From contig NZ_QUAB01000011.1 in NCBI RefSeq assembly GCF_003387575.1, positions 1 through 58,595 on the forward strand: 58,595 nt of DNA, read 5' to 3'. This DNA comes from Microbacterium bovistercoris. Its GTDB lineage: Bacteria; Actinomycetota; Actinomycetes; Actinomycetales; Microbacteriaceae. Of this stretch, positions 33,190 through 41,881 are shown piece after piece; position 1 is the first letter of the stretch; each line of letters opens with the position of its first letter. The translations under genes and the position numbers were made by a program. Below the pieces are notes generated by a model, which saw nothing but the letters and a program-made list of their open reading frames with translations, was not told the origin of the DNA and did not search any database.

Positions 33190-34700
33190 GGAACCACAGC
33201 AGGCTCGGAATCGCCGTCGCTTCCGTCGCCGTCGCCGCACTCGCGCTCACCGCGTGCGGATCGGCCGACGCGGACACGAGCGCGGAGAAGCCGAAGACCG
33301 CCGAGAAGATCAGCTGGATGGCGATGCTGCACACGCCGACCACCCCTGAGTCCGACGGCCCGATCCAGACGGCGCTCGAGAAGTACACCGGCTCGACGCT
33401 GGAGTTCCAGTGGGTGCCCGACGCCTCGAAGGACGAGAAGATCAACGCGGCCCTGGCATCCGACTCGCTCGCCGACATCACCTCGCTCACCAACATCTCC
33501 AACACCTCGGTGCGCCAGGCGCTGAAGTCCGGCCAGTTCTGGGACGTCGAGAAGTACCTGAAGGACTACCCCAACCTGTCGAAGATCGACGAGCAGACCA
33601 TCGCCTCGGCACGCGTCGACGGACACCTGTACGGCGTGCCGTTCCAGAAGCAGATGGCGCGCTACGGCGTGCTGATCCGGCAGGACTGGCTCGACAACCT
33701 CGGCCTCGAGACGCCGCACACCCTCGAAGACCTGGCGAAGGTCGCCGTCGCGTTCACGAACGACGACCCCGACGGCAACGGCAAGGACGACACCACCGGG
33801 TTCATCGACCGAGCCGAGAGCTTCAAGCTCGGCTTCAAGATGATCGCCGGCTACTTCGGCGCCGGCAACAACTTCGAGGTGAACGACGACGGCGAGGTCG
33901 TCCCCACTTTCACCACGGACGAGTTCAAGGACGCCATGGAGTGGTATCGCGATCTCTACGACCAGGGCGCGGTGAACAACGAGTTCGTCACCATGCAGAA
34001 GCAGAACCAGCAGGACGCCATCGCCCAGGGCAAGGGCGGCATCGTGGTGACCGGCCTGTTCGAGGCGAAGAACTACATGAACCTCGCCACCAGCGCAGAC
34101 CCGAACACTCCGATGGCGTGGGCGCTGGTCAATGACATGACCTACGACGACGTGCCGCGCCGCATCCTGTCCGACACCAACGGCGGCTTCGGCGGCTGGC
34201 TGGGCATCTCCACCACCAAGGTGAAGAGCGAGGACGAGCTGAAGTCGGTGCTCGCGTTCATCGACAAGCTCCTCGACGAGGAGGCCTTCGGCCTGATGAC
34301 CAACGGCATCGAGGACGAGCACTACACGATCGACGCCGACGGCGTGATCACCATCAGCGACCAGCCCACCTGGGAGGCGGAGGTGCAGCCCTACGGCTCG
34401 TCGCGTCCGTCTGACATCGTGACGACATTCAAGAGCAGCACGCCGTACGTCGACGAGGCGCAGAAGCTGATGGACGAGAACACCGAGTTCGCGATCATCG
34501 ACCCGTCGCTGCCGCTCTCGTCGGCGACCTTCGACCAGAGCTGGTCGACGATCGCCCAGGGCGCGAACGACGCGTACAACAAGTTCATGGTCGGCCAGCT
34601 CGACATGGACGGCTACGAGGCGGCGATCGAGGATCTCGGCGGCAAGGGCCTGGACAAGGTCGTCGACGAGTTCACCGCGTCGTACGAGGACAGCAAGTAA
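33186..34700 (+). CDS. LipO/LplA-type sugar-binding lipoprotein
   Basis: 504 residues. A lipoprotein signal (MRNHSRLGIAVASVAVAALA, then LTACGS, lipidated Cys about 24) is followed by a long extracellular solute-binding protein (VDGHLYGVPFQKQMARYGVL; DPDGNGKDDTTGF, an EF-hand-like calcium loop seen in many LipO proteins; NGGFGGWLGISTTK). It is the recognition subunit of the LplB/LplC importer. The ribosome site AGAGGA lies inside the yesL 3' end. A strong hairpin follows the stop, which could raise its transcript level over the downstream permease. Confidence 0.92.
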   Translation: MRNHSRLGIAVASVAVAALALTACGSADADTSAEKPKTAEKISWMAMLHTPTTPESDGPIQTALEKYTGSTLEFQWVPDASKDEKINAALASDSLADITSLTNISNTSVRQALKSGQFWDVEKYLKDYPNLSKIDEQTIASARVDGHLYGVPFQKQMARYGVLIRQDWLDNLGLETPHTLEDLAKVAVAFTNDDPDGNGKDDTTGFIDRAESFKLGFKMIAGYFGAGNNFEVNDDGEVVPTFTTDEFKDAMEWYRDLYDQGAVNNEFVTMQKQNQQDAIAQGKGGIVVTGLFEAKNYMNLATSADPNTPMAWALVNDMTYDDVPRRILSDTNGGFGGWLGISTTKVKSEDELKSVLAFIDKLLDEEAFGLMTNGIEDEHYTIDADGVITISDQPTWEAEVQPYGSSRPSDIVTTFKSSTPYVDEAQKLMDENTEFAIIDPSLPLSSATFDQSWSTIAQGANDAYNKFMVGQLDMDGYEAAIEDLGGKGLDKVVDEFTASYEDSK

Positions 34701-34717
34701 ACCGACCATGACCCGGA

Positions 34718-34760
34718 CGCAGGCGCACAGCACGGCACCCGAAGCCGCTGTGCGCCTGCG
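34718..34760 (+). terminator. Intra-operon hairpin after the binding-protein gene
   Basis: Perfect 14-nt arms CGCAGGCGCACAGC and GCTGTGCGCCTGCG are separated by a 15-nt loop. There is no T-tract and the next gene is co-directional, so partial termination or mRNA 3' stabilization of the binding-protein transcript is likely. Confidence 0.65.
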
Positions 34761-34784
34761 CCCCGCCGCAGAGCGGAGACCGAG

Positions 34785-35720
34785 ATGACCAGCACCCCTC
34801 GCGTGGACAGCGCGACCATCCCGATCCAGGTGCGCCGCGAGAACCGCAAGCGCCGCCGGATCACTCCCGGACGCCGCGTGTTCGTCGTGGTCAACGCGCT
34901 GCTGCTGACCGCTTTCGCGCTGGTCTGCGTGCTGCCGTTCGTGAACGTGCTGGCCAGTTCGCTGGCGACACCGGGTGAGTTGGCGACCCGCCCGTTCATC
35001 CTGTGGCCGCACGAGTTCTCGCTCGACGCGTACAGGTACATCCTGTCGACGCCGACGATCTTCCGGGCGCTCGGCGTCTCGGCGGTCGTCACGATCGGCG
35101 GCACGATGATCAGCCTCATCCTGACCGCGTTCATGGCCTACGCGCTGTCGAAGAAGCACCTCAAGGGGCGGCGGGTCGTCAACTTCCTCGTCGTGTTCAC
35201 CATGCTCTTCAGCGGCGGCATGATCCCCACGTTCATCGTGGTGAAGAGCCTGGGCATGATCGACTCGCTGTGGTCGCTGATCATCCCGGTCGCTATCAAC
35301 GCGTTCAACTTCGTGATCATGCGCAGCTTCTTCCAGGCCATGCCGGAGAGCCTCGAAGAGGCCGCACGCATCGACGGATGCACCGAGATGGGCGTGTTCT
35401 GGCGCATCGTGCTGCCGCTGTCGATGGCCTCGCTGGCGACGATCGGCCTGTTCTACGCGGTGTACTACTGGAACACCTACCAGAGCGCGATCCTGTACAT
35501 CAACAGCTCAGAGAAGTGGCCGATCCAGGTGCTGCTGCGCCAGATCGTCATCGTCGCGAGCGGCATGAACGCCGACGACTCCGCGGTGGACGTCGTGCCG
35601 CCCGCGCAATCGGTGCGGATGGCCGTGATCTTCATCGCCACCCTGCCGATGCTGATCGTCTACCCGTTCGTACAGCGCTTCTTCGTGAAGGGCGCGATGA
35701 TCGGGTCGGTCAAGGGCTGA
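34785..35720 (+). CDS. LplC-type ABC transporter permease
   Basis: 311 residues with about six membrane segments. The start contains RRVFVVVNALLLTAFALVCV. The EAA loop is SLEEAARIDGCTEMGVFWRI, and the C-terminus FVQRFFVKGAMIGSVKG is the LplC/YtcQ signature. It is the partner of the LplB permease. The start is preceded by GCGGAGACCGAG. Its 3' end overlaps the convergent serine hydrolase gene by 11 bp. Confidence 0.9.
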   Translation: MTSTPRVDSATIPIQVRRENRKRRRITPGRRVFVVVNALLLTAFALVCVLPFVNVLASSLATPGELATRPFILWPHEFSLDAYRYILSTPTIFRALGVSAVVTIGGTMISLILTAFMAYALSKKHLKGRRVVNFLVVFTMLFSGGMIPTFIVVKSLGMIDSLWSLIIPVAINAFNFVIMRSFFQAMPESLEEAARIDGCTEMGVFWRIVLPLSMASLATIGLFYAVYYWNTYQSAILYINSSEKWPIQVLLRQIVIVASGMNADDSAVDVVPPAQSVRMAVIFIATLPMLIVYPFVQRFFVKGAMIGSVKG

Positions 35721-36597
35721 GCGGCACGGCGAACCCCTCGCACAGCATCCGCGCGACCCGCCGGTCGGCGCCGGGTGCCATCCCCGGCAGCGGATCGGAT
35801 GCCACGACGACTGCCATCTCGCGGGCCGGATCGCCGTAGACGAACTGCCCGTGCATGCCGAACATCATCCAGGCGCCGTCGCCGGGCAGCCAGGTCTGCC
35901 GGCCGTAGCCGGCGAGGAACGGGATGCCCCAGTTCTGCGGCGACGGGTCGCTGCGGCGCTCGAGCAGCGCGGAAACGACCGTGGCCGGCAGCACGTCGCC
36001 ACCACCGGCGTTCAGCAGTTCGGCGACCGGCAGCATGTCACCGGGTGGGATGATCAGCCCTGATCCGCCGTGGCTGATGCCCTCGGGGCCGGTGACGAAC
36101 CGCGCCTCCGCCCCGATGCCGAGCGGATCGAGCAGCCGCGGGCGCAGATACTCCAGCAGCGGCATGCCGGCCAGGCGCTCCACCAGTGCGGCCAGCGTGT
36201 ACGACGCGCTGGTGTCGTAGGTGAACCGGATGCCGGGCGGCCGCACCGGCGGCACCCGGAAGTACGACTCCAGCCAGCCGGCCGTGTTCTCGTCGTAGGT
36301 GGTGCGCTGGTGCGGGCCGGTCATGGCGAGCATGTCGTCGATGCGGGTCGCGGCGAGCCAGGGGTGCACCGGCACCATCTCCGGGAAGTGCATGACGATC
36401 GGATCGTCGAGGCGCAGCATCCGCTCTTCGGCGAGCAGCAGGATCGCGAGCCCGGTGAGCGACTTCGACACCGAGTACATTCGGTGCGGCTCGTCCGAAC
36501 CGAAGCGCACGACACACCGACCGCCGACGCTCACCGAGAGGTGGCGCACCGCGATGCCGAGCTGCGCGGCCCCGTCGAGGAACTCCTGCGCGTTCAT
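35710..36597 (-). CDS. Serine hydrolase, beta-lactamase/class C penicillin-binding-like
   Basis: 295 residues. The SxxK motif is in RMYSVSKSLTGLAILLLAEE (Ser about 42), a YxT/S-type second motif appears in RFTYDTSASYTLAALVER, and the late MMFGMHGQF is the HxG-like third motif. There is no signal peptide, unlike true beta-lactamases, so it is probably a cytoplasmic esterase or peptidase. Its start overlaps the DUF6807 gene by 4 nt, making it the last gene of the GH43 operon. A role as a carbohydrate esterase is an inference from context. Confidence 0.82.
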   Translation of the reverse strand: MNAQEFLDGAAQLGIAVRHLSVSVGGRCVVRFGSDEPHRMYSVSKSLTGLAILLLAEERMLRLDDPIVMHFPEMVPVHPWLAATRIDDMLAMTGPHQRTTYDENTAGWLESYFRVPPVRPPGIRFTYDTSASYTLAALVERLAGMPLLEYLRPRLLDPLGIGAEARFVTGPEGISHGGSGLIIPPGDMLPVAELLNAGGGDVLPATVVSALLERRSDPSPQNWGIPFLAGYGRQTWLPGDGAWMMFGMHGQFVYGDPAREMAVVVASDPLPGMAPGADRRVARMLCEGFAVPLSP

Positions 36598-37403
36598 ACC
36601 GCGTCGCGGATGCCGGAGAGCAGCCGACCGGCGACATCCGCCGGATCGGCGAACGGGTCATCCGCGATCGCGACGACCAGGTCCAGCAGCAGCGTCTCCC
36701 CCGGGGCGAGCACCCTGCGCTCCTCCACGGCGACGGCGGGCAGGAAGCCGACATACCCCTCGGAGCGCACGAACCACGGCATCCCGGTGCTGGTCGCCGC
36801 GACGAATGATGCGTCTTCGCCGTCCAGTGCGATCCACGGCGACGTCGAGCCGTGTGCGGCGTCGACGCCGTCGCCGTCCGCCGTGCGGACACGTGCGGTG
36901 CGCAGCGCGGTGCGCCAGAACAGGCCGCCGTAGAAGGCGCCGGGCCTCCCGTTGGTCTGGGGACTGCCGAACGTGACCCCTCCGGCGGCGGGGGTGAGCC
37001 GGGTGGTCCACGAGACCATCACCTGACCGGCATCCGCCTGCGCGCTGATCGTGCGCTCCTCGTGCAGCAGGGCGCTCCCGTCCCTGGCCCGCCAGACCAG
37101 GCGCTCGTCGACGCGACCCGGCGCGCTGTCGCGCCCCGTCACCTGCTGGATGCCGTGGTTGTCGAGCATGACTGAGCCCTCGCCGCGCCGATAGGTGCTG
37201 CCACCCCAGAAGGATGCACCGCTCACGTCGGGCAGCGCCAGGCTCAGCCCGAGGTGGTGCAGGTGATCATCGGGCGACACCTCGGTGGCGGGCGCACCGC
37301 CCGGTGCCGTCGCGGTGAGATAGGGACGCGGGGACAGCCCCCGCCGCACCGCGGCTCCCTCGTGATAGCGGACTGCGCCGGAGGGCAGCAGGTCGATCGT
37401 CAT
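36594..37403 (-). CDS. DUF6807 (PmoA-named) family protein
   Basis: 269 residues. The start MTIDLLPSGAVRYHEGAAVR is followed by SPRPYLTATAPGGAP, DDHLHHLGLSLALPDVSGAS and WGGSTYRRGEGSV. The conserved histidines of HLHHLG and the HG motif of LDNHGIQ are typical. The family is often named after PmoA but is found in carbohydrate loci, and its activity is undefined. ATG 37403 overlaps the lacI stop by 4 nt and its end overlaps the serine hydrolase start by 4 nt. Upstream in-frame codons belong to lacI sequence read in another frame. Confidence 0.75.
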   Translation of the reverse strand: MTIDLLPSGAVRYHEGAAVRRGLSPRPYLTATAPGGAPATEVSPDDHLHHLGLSLALPDVSGASFWGGSTYRRGEGSVMLDNHGIQQVTGRDSAPGRVDERLVWRARDGSALLHEERTISAQADAGQVMVSWTTRLTPAAGGVTFGSPQTNGRPGAFYGGLFWRTALRTARVRTADGDGVDAAHGSTSPWIALDGEDASFVAATSTGMPWFVRSEGYVGFLPAVAVEERRVLAPGETLLLDLVVAIADDPFADPADVAGRLLSGIRDAV

Positions 37404-38422
37404 GGGCACTCCTTCGTGCTGCCGCGCACGGCGAGCTCGGGCGAGAACATGATCGGCTCGCGCTCTGGTGCATCCGTCATCTCGGCGCGCAGCACCGTCC
37501 AGATCCGCTCGCCGATCTCGGCCAGCCGCGACGTCATGGTCGTCAGCGACGGCGACGAGTAGCGCGCGAACGGGATGTCGTCGAAGCCGGCGACCGACAG
37601 TTCCGCCGGAACGGCGACGCCCTCCTCGGAGAGCCTGCCGAGCAGGCCGAGGGCCACCACGTCGTTGTACGCGATCACCGCGGTCGCCCCGGTCTCGCGG
37701 ATCGCCGGCCACGAGATGTAGCCGTCCTCGAAGGAGTGCCCGCAGGGCACGTCCACGATCTCCACCTCGGGGTGCTGCTCGCGGATCTCCTGCAGCCCGC
37801 GCTCGCGCTCCCAGTTGGCACGCGCGTAGGCGGGCCCGACGAGGAACGCGATCCTGCGGTGGCCGAGCGAGATCAGGTGCCGGGCGAGCACCATGACGCC
37901 CTCGTGATAGTCGATCAGCACCGAACCGGCGTTCAGTCCGGTGGTGCGGTTGAACACCGCCACCGGCCCGACCCGCGGCAGCAGCTCGAGCAGTTCGGCG
38001 CGGGTCATCCGCGGCGAGAACAGGGCGACCGCGTCGGTGCGGTCGCGCAGGTCCCTGGCGAGCTCGGCCTCGCTCTCGGCATCCTCGAACGCATCGGCGA
38101 CGACGACCCGGTAGCCGTCGCGGGCTGCGGCGCGGTTGAAGCCGTGCAGCACCTGGTGGAACATCGGGTTGCCCAGATCGGGCACCAGCACGCCGACAGT
38201 GCGGCTGACGCCGAGCGAGAGCGAGCGGGCCGTCTGGCTGGGCGTGTAGCCCAGCTCGTCGATCACCTGCCGCACTCGCTGCGCGATCTCCTCATTCACC
38301 GTCGGCACCGAGTTCAGCACCCGCGACACCGTGGCCTTCGACACCCCGGCGGCGCGGGCGATGTCCATGATCGTCGTCTCGCGAGTCGGCGTCGTGCGTG
38401 CACGCTTGCCTGCCATGGTCAT
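37400..38422 (-). CDS. LacI-family transcriptional regulator of the GH43 operon
   Basis: 340 residues. The helix-turn-helix TIMDIARAAGVSKATVSRVL and hinge YTPSQTARSLSLGVSRTVGV are followed by a sugar-sensing domain (VAGFDDIPFARYSSPSLTTM). ATG 38422 is chosen: GGAG lies 5 nt upstream and the ATGA overlaps the GH43 stop; ATG 38416 is possible. It is encoded within the operon it probably controls. The hinge region and the GAAACCGGTTCC operator upstream of GH43 are consistent with a standard LacI repressor, and the same site lies before the LplB importer. Confidence 0.92.
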   Translation of the reverse strand: MTMAGKRARTTPTRETTIMDIARAAGVSKATVSRVLNSVPTVNEEIAQRVRQVIDELGYTPSQTARSLSLGVSRTVGVLVPDLGNPMFHQVLHGFNRAAARDGYRVVVADAFEDAESEAELARDLRDRTDAVALFSPRMTRAELLELLPRVGPVAVFNRTTGLNAGSVLIDYHEGVMVLARHLISLGHRRIAFLVGPAYARANWERERGLQEIREQHPEVEIVDVPCGHSFEDGYISWPAIRETGATAVIAYNDVVALGLLGRLSEEGVAVPAELSVAGFDDIPFARYSSPSLTTMTSRLAEIGERIWTVLRAEMTDAPEREPIMFSPELAVRGSTKECP

Positions 38423-39963
38423 CGATCTCCCGTCGTGATGCGGAAATCGGCGAACCGGGCGATCGTCTCGTCCGCGCCATGAGCCCCAGCCGCGAACAGG
38501 GAGATCGCCGCGCCGACCCACTGCCCCTGGACCGCGTGGAACTGCGGGTCCACGTCGATCCTGGCACCGTCCGCCTGCAGACTCACGCGCACGTGGGCAT
38601 CGTCGCCCACGTCGAACGTCGCGCGCACGCGCGACTCGCGCAGCGGCACGGATGCCACGACGCGCTCCTCCTGGTCGTCGCGGCTCCGCACGGCGACGAC
38701 CGCGACCGGGCCCGACGCCGTGCATCGCACTCCCGCCCAGGCGTAGTCGAGGCCGAGCACGGCGATCCCGGCGCGGGCGCCGGGTGCCACATCAGGCAGT
38801 TCGATGTCGACGGAGGAGGTGCTGCTCCAGCCGGGCAGCGGCTGCGAGAGCACGCGCGGAAGGGTGCGGATGCTGCCGCCGTCGGGGCTGCCGCGCAGGG
38901 TGAGGGCGTCGTCTCGCCAGCCTTCCTCGCCCTGCGTCACGATCGCGCGCGGGTCGGGGTCGGCCTCCCACTGCCAGTGGGCGCCCGGCAGTCCGCCGGC
39001 GAAGTCGTCGGAGCGGGCGAGACTGCGGGCGCCCTGCCTGCCGCGCAGCGGTGCCGGGTGGTCGAGCACGGGTTCCGCCGGACCGCCGGCGACGGCGCGG
39101 CCCATGAGCGGCCAGCCGTCGGCGTCCCAGGCCATCGGCTGCAGATGCAGCACCCGCCCGAACACGCCGCGGTCCTGGAAGTGCAGGAACCAGTCGCCGC
39201 CCTCGCCGTCGTCCACCCACGCCCCCTGATGGGGCCCGTTGACCGGGGTGTCGCCCTGTGCGAGCACGATCCGGTGTCGGTACGGGCCGAACGGGCTGTC
39301 TGCGCGGAAGGCCGTCTGCCAGCCGGTGGCCACGCCGCCGGCCGGCGCGAGGATCCAGTACTCCCCGTCGCGCTTGTGGAACTTCGGCCCCTCGAGCGTC
39401 GTGAAGCCGTCGAGCAGGTCGCCGTCGATGACGTCGACCGCGGGTCCGGTCGGCGCGGTGAGTCCGGCGTCGACCGGGACGACCGTCAGCACGTTCTTGC
39501 GACCCGCCCGCGAGCGGGCCCAGCCGTGCACGAGATAGGTGCGGCCGTCGTCGTCCCACAGCGGGCACGGGTCGATCAGGCCGAGTCCCGCCAGCAGCAG
39601 ACGCGGCGGCGTCCACGGGCCCGCAGGGTTCTCGGCCGTGACGACGAAGATGCCCTGATCGGGGTCGGGGAAGACGATGTGGAACCGTCCGTCGTGGTGG
39701 CGGATCGACGGCGCCCAGACGCCGCAGCCGTGCCGCGGCAGCCCGAACCACGCTGCCGGTTCGTTGCGCTCCAGGGCGTAGCCTATGCGGGTCCAGTCGA
39801 CCAGGTCACGCGACTCGAAGACGGGCAGTCCCGGTGCGCGGTGGAAGCTCGATGCGACCAGATAGAACCTGTCACCGACGCGGATCGCATCCGGATCGGG
39901 CACGTCGGAATCGATGATCGGGTTGCGGTACCGGCTCGCATCGTCGACGAGGTTCACTCGCAT
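38419..39963 (-). CDS. Glycoside hydrolase family 43 protein
   Basis: 514 residues. A five-bladed beta-propeller GH43 domain is in the first 300 or so residues: NPIIDSDVPDPDAI holds the catalytic base Asp, LIDPCPLWDDDGRTYLVHGW the pKa-modulating Asp, and TTLEGPKFHKRDGEYWI the acid Glu. A C-terminal beta-sandwich (from about 330: LARSDDFAGGLPGAHWQW) resembles the GH43 C2 module. It would be an arabinofuranosidase, xylosidase or galactosidase; no signal peptide, so it acts on imported oligosaccharides. ATG 39963 is chosen over the adjacent GTG 39966. It is first in the operon. Confidence 0.9.
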   Translation of the reverse strand: MRVNLVDDASRYRNPIIDSDVPDPDAIRVGDRFYLVASSFHRAPGLPVFESRDLVDWTRIGYALERNEPAAWFGLPRHGCGVWAPSIRHHDGRFHIVFPDPDQGIFVVTAENPAGPWTPPRLLLAGLGLIDPCPLWDDDGRTYLVHGWARSRAGRKNVLTVVPVDAGLTAPTGPAVDVIDGDLLDGFTTLEGPKFHKRDGEYWILAPAGGVATGWQTAFRADSPFGPYRHRIVLAQGDTPVNGPHQGAWVDDGEGGDWFLHFQDRGVFGRVLHLQPMAWDADGWPLMGRAVAGGPAEPVLDHPAPLRGRQGARSLARSDDFAGGLPGAHWQWEADPDPRAIVTQGEEGWRDDALTLRGSPDGGSIRTLPRVLSQPLPGWSSTSSVDIELPDVAPGARAGIAVLGLDYAWAGVRCTASGPVAVVAVRSRDDQEERVVASVPLRESRVRATFDVGDDAHVRVSLQADGARIDVDPQFHAVQGQWVGAAISLFAAGAHGADETIARFADFRITTGDR

Positions 39964-39975
39964 CACGGTAGTCGA

Positions 39976-39987
39976 GAAACCGGTTCC
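39976..39987. promoter_or_regulatory. LacI-type operator GAAACCGGTTCC upstream of GH43
   Basis: It lies 12 bp before the GH43 start and shares GAAACCGGTT with the site at 31447-31458. It overlaps the expected transcription start region, consistent with repression. Confidence 0.7.
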
Positions 39988-40039
39988 TGTCCATGCGGCC
40001 GCACCACGATCTCAGATCGGACATCGCTTTCCGGGCAAC

Positions 40040-40060
40040 ATTTAGTTAGACTAGCTAAAT
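40040..40060. promoter_or_regulatory. MarR autoregulatory operator
   Basis: The arms ATTTAGTTAG and CTAGCTAAAT flank a central A. Only two pairs of positions break the symmetry. It ends 1 bp before the marR start codon, in an otherwise G+C-rich region, so bound repressor would cover the -10 region or transcription start. Confidence 0.75.
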
Positions 40061-40061
40061 A

Positions 40062-40502
40062 GTGACTGCTTCCGAAGACTCCTTCCACGCCGCCGCCGTC
40101 GACCTCCGGCTGGCGACCTTCCGCCTGGCCAGGAGACTGCGCCGCGAGCGCGCGGTCGATTCAATGAGCGACGCGCAGTTCGCCGTGCTGGCCACCCTCC
40201 GGGCGCACGGGCGGGCCACGCTCGGATCGCTCGCCGAACGCGAGCACGTCTCGGCCCCGTCGATGAACCGCACGGTGAACTGCCTCGAGGAGTCCGGCCT
40301 CGTTGTGCGCGTGCCCGACGAGGATGACCGCCGCCGCGTGCAGATCGACATCACCGACGAGGGGAACGCCGTCGTCGCCGACACGATCAACAAGCGCGAC
40401 ACCGCTCTCGCCGTCGCCCTGGCCGGACTCGACTTCACCGAGGCCGAACTGCAGACTCTGCGCGACGCCAGCGCCCTGATGCGGAAGGTCGCCGAGCGAT
40501 GA
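40062..40502 (+). CDS. MarR-family transcriptional regulator
   Basis: 146 residues. The winged helix (SMSDAQFAVLATLRAHGRAT, then LGSLAEREHVSAPSMNRTVN, about residues 34-73) and wing PDEDDRRRVQIDITDEG are typical. The start is GTG 40062 directly after the palindromic operator with no room for a ribosome site, so the transcript is probably leaderless. It overlaps the following exporter gene by 4 nt (ATGA) and probably represses both. Its inducer is unknown; relatives respond to phenolic or antibiotic compounds. Confidence 0.9.
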   Translation: MTASEDSFHAAAVDLRLATFRLARRLRRERAVDSMSDAQFAVLATLRAHGRATLGSLAEREHVSAPSMNRTVNCLEESGLVVRVPDEDDRRRVQIDITDEGNAVVADTINKRDTALAVALAGLDFTEAELQTLRDASALMRKVAER

Positions 40503-41878
40503 GCCAGATGTTCCGGTCGTTCGCGACCTTCAACTACCGCACCTGGTTCTTCGGCGCCGTCATCTCGAACATCGGCGGCTGGATGCAGGCCACCGCCCAG
40601 GACTGGGTGGTGCTGACCGAGCTCACCGACAACGATGCCACCGCGATGGGCGTCACCATGGCCCTGCAGTTCGGTCCGCCGCTGTTGCTGGTCAGCCTCA
40701 CCGGCTGGGTGGCCGACCGCTTCGACCGGCGCAAGGTGCTGCTGGCCACGCAGACCACCCTCATGACGCTGGCCGTCGCGGTCGCCGTGCTGCTGCTGAC
40801 CGGCGTGATGACCCTGCCGCTGATGTTCCTGTTCGCCCTGTGCTTCGGCATCACCAACGCCTTCGACGCCCCGGCCCGGCAGGCCTTCGTGTCCGACATG
40901 GTGAGCCTCGAGGACACGTCGAACGCCGTCGCCCTGAACTCCGCGTCGTTCAACATGGCCCGCCTGATCGGTCCCGCCGTCGGCGGCGTGCTCATCGTGG
41001 CGATCGGCTCCGGATGGGTGTTCATCGCGAACGCGATCACCTTCCTGGCGATGCTCGTGGCGCTCCTGCTGATCCGCAAGGGCGAGCTGATCCCGCGCGC
41101 GAAGAACCGGCGCGGTGGGGGCGGCCTGGCGGCCGGCTTCCGGTACGTGATGGGCCGCGGCGACCTGAAGGTCGTGTTCGTGATGGTGTTCCTCATCGGA
41201 GCCTTCGGCATGAACTTCCCGATCTTCGCGTCCACCATGGCGCTCGAGTTCCATCGCGGCGCCGACGGCTACGGCCTGCTCAGCTCGGTGCTCGCGATCG
41301 GATCGCTCGCCGGTGCGCTGCTCGCCGCACGGCGCGACCGCGCCAGGGTGCGCGTGCTCGTGATCGCCGCAGGCGGGTTCGGCGCAGCATCCATCATCTC
41401 GGCCATGATGCCCACCTACGGGGCGTACGCGGTCGTGCTGACCTTCGTCGGGTTCTCGACCGTCACCATGCTGACCACGGCAAACGGCTACGTGCAGACC
41501 ACGACCGACCCGGCGCTGCGCGGACGCGTACTCGCGCTGTACATGGCGGTCGTGATGGGATCGACACCCATCGGCGCGCCGATCGCCGGGTGGGTCGTCG
41601 ACACGTTCTCAGCGCGCACCGCGATCGTCGTGGGCGGCGTCGCGGGCCTGCTCGCCTGCGCGATCGGCGTCGGCTGGATGCTGTGGTCGGGCCGCCTGCA
41701 CCGCCGCGAGGACGCCCGGTTCCTGCTCACGCTCGACGAGACCCGCCCGGTCTCGGTGGTGCGGGCGATGGAGCCGACCTCCTACAGCGATCCCGCCGCG
41801 TCGACGACGCCTCTGCGCCTTCCCGAGACGGAACCGGGCCGTGCGCCGAAGGCCGGCCCCGAGCCCTCCGAAGCCTGA
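40499..41878 (+). CDS. MFS exporter (EntS/MFS_3 type)
   Basis: 459 residues. It opens with FRSFATFNYRTWFFGAVISNI and carries the MFS motif GWVADRFDRRKVLL (about residues 75-88) with about 12 membrane segments. AFDAPARQAFVSDMV and GPAVGGVLIVAIGSGWVF are hallmarks of the EntS-like group, which includes siderophore and drug exporters. A charged 55-residue C-terminal tail is not part of the domain. It is translationally coupled to marR and 3 nt upstream of a second exporter, so it is probably an inducible efflux pump. Confidence 0.88.
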   Translation: MSQMFRSFATFNYRTWFFGAVISNIGGWMQATAQDWVVLTELTDNDATAMGVTMALQFGPPLLLVSLTGWVADRFDRRKVLLATQTTLMTLAVAVAVLLLTGVMTLPLMFLFALCFGITNAFDAPARQAFVSDMVSLEDTSNAVALNSASFNMARLIGPAVGGVLIVAIGSGWVFIANAITFLAMLVALLLIRKGELIPRAKNRRGGGGLAAGFRYVMGRGDLKVVFVMVFLIGAFGMNFPIFASTMALEFHRGADGYGLLSSVLAIGSLAGALLAARRDRARVRVLVIAAGGFGAASIISAMMPTYGAYAVVLTFVGFSTVTMLTTANGYVQTTTDPALRGRVLALYMAVVMGSTPIGAPIAGWVVDTFSARTAIVVGGVAGLLACAIGVGWMLWSGRLHRREDARFLLTLDETRPVSVVRAMEPTSYSDPAASTTPLRLPETEPGRAPKAGPEPSEA

Positions 41879-41881
41879 CGC

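Noticed and set aside
35003..35839. A 278-codon plus-strand frame overlapping the LplC permease
   Set aside because: It is a shifted frame of a well-supported permease gene, rich in Arg, with no membrane segments or family motif.
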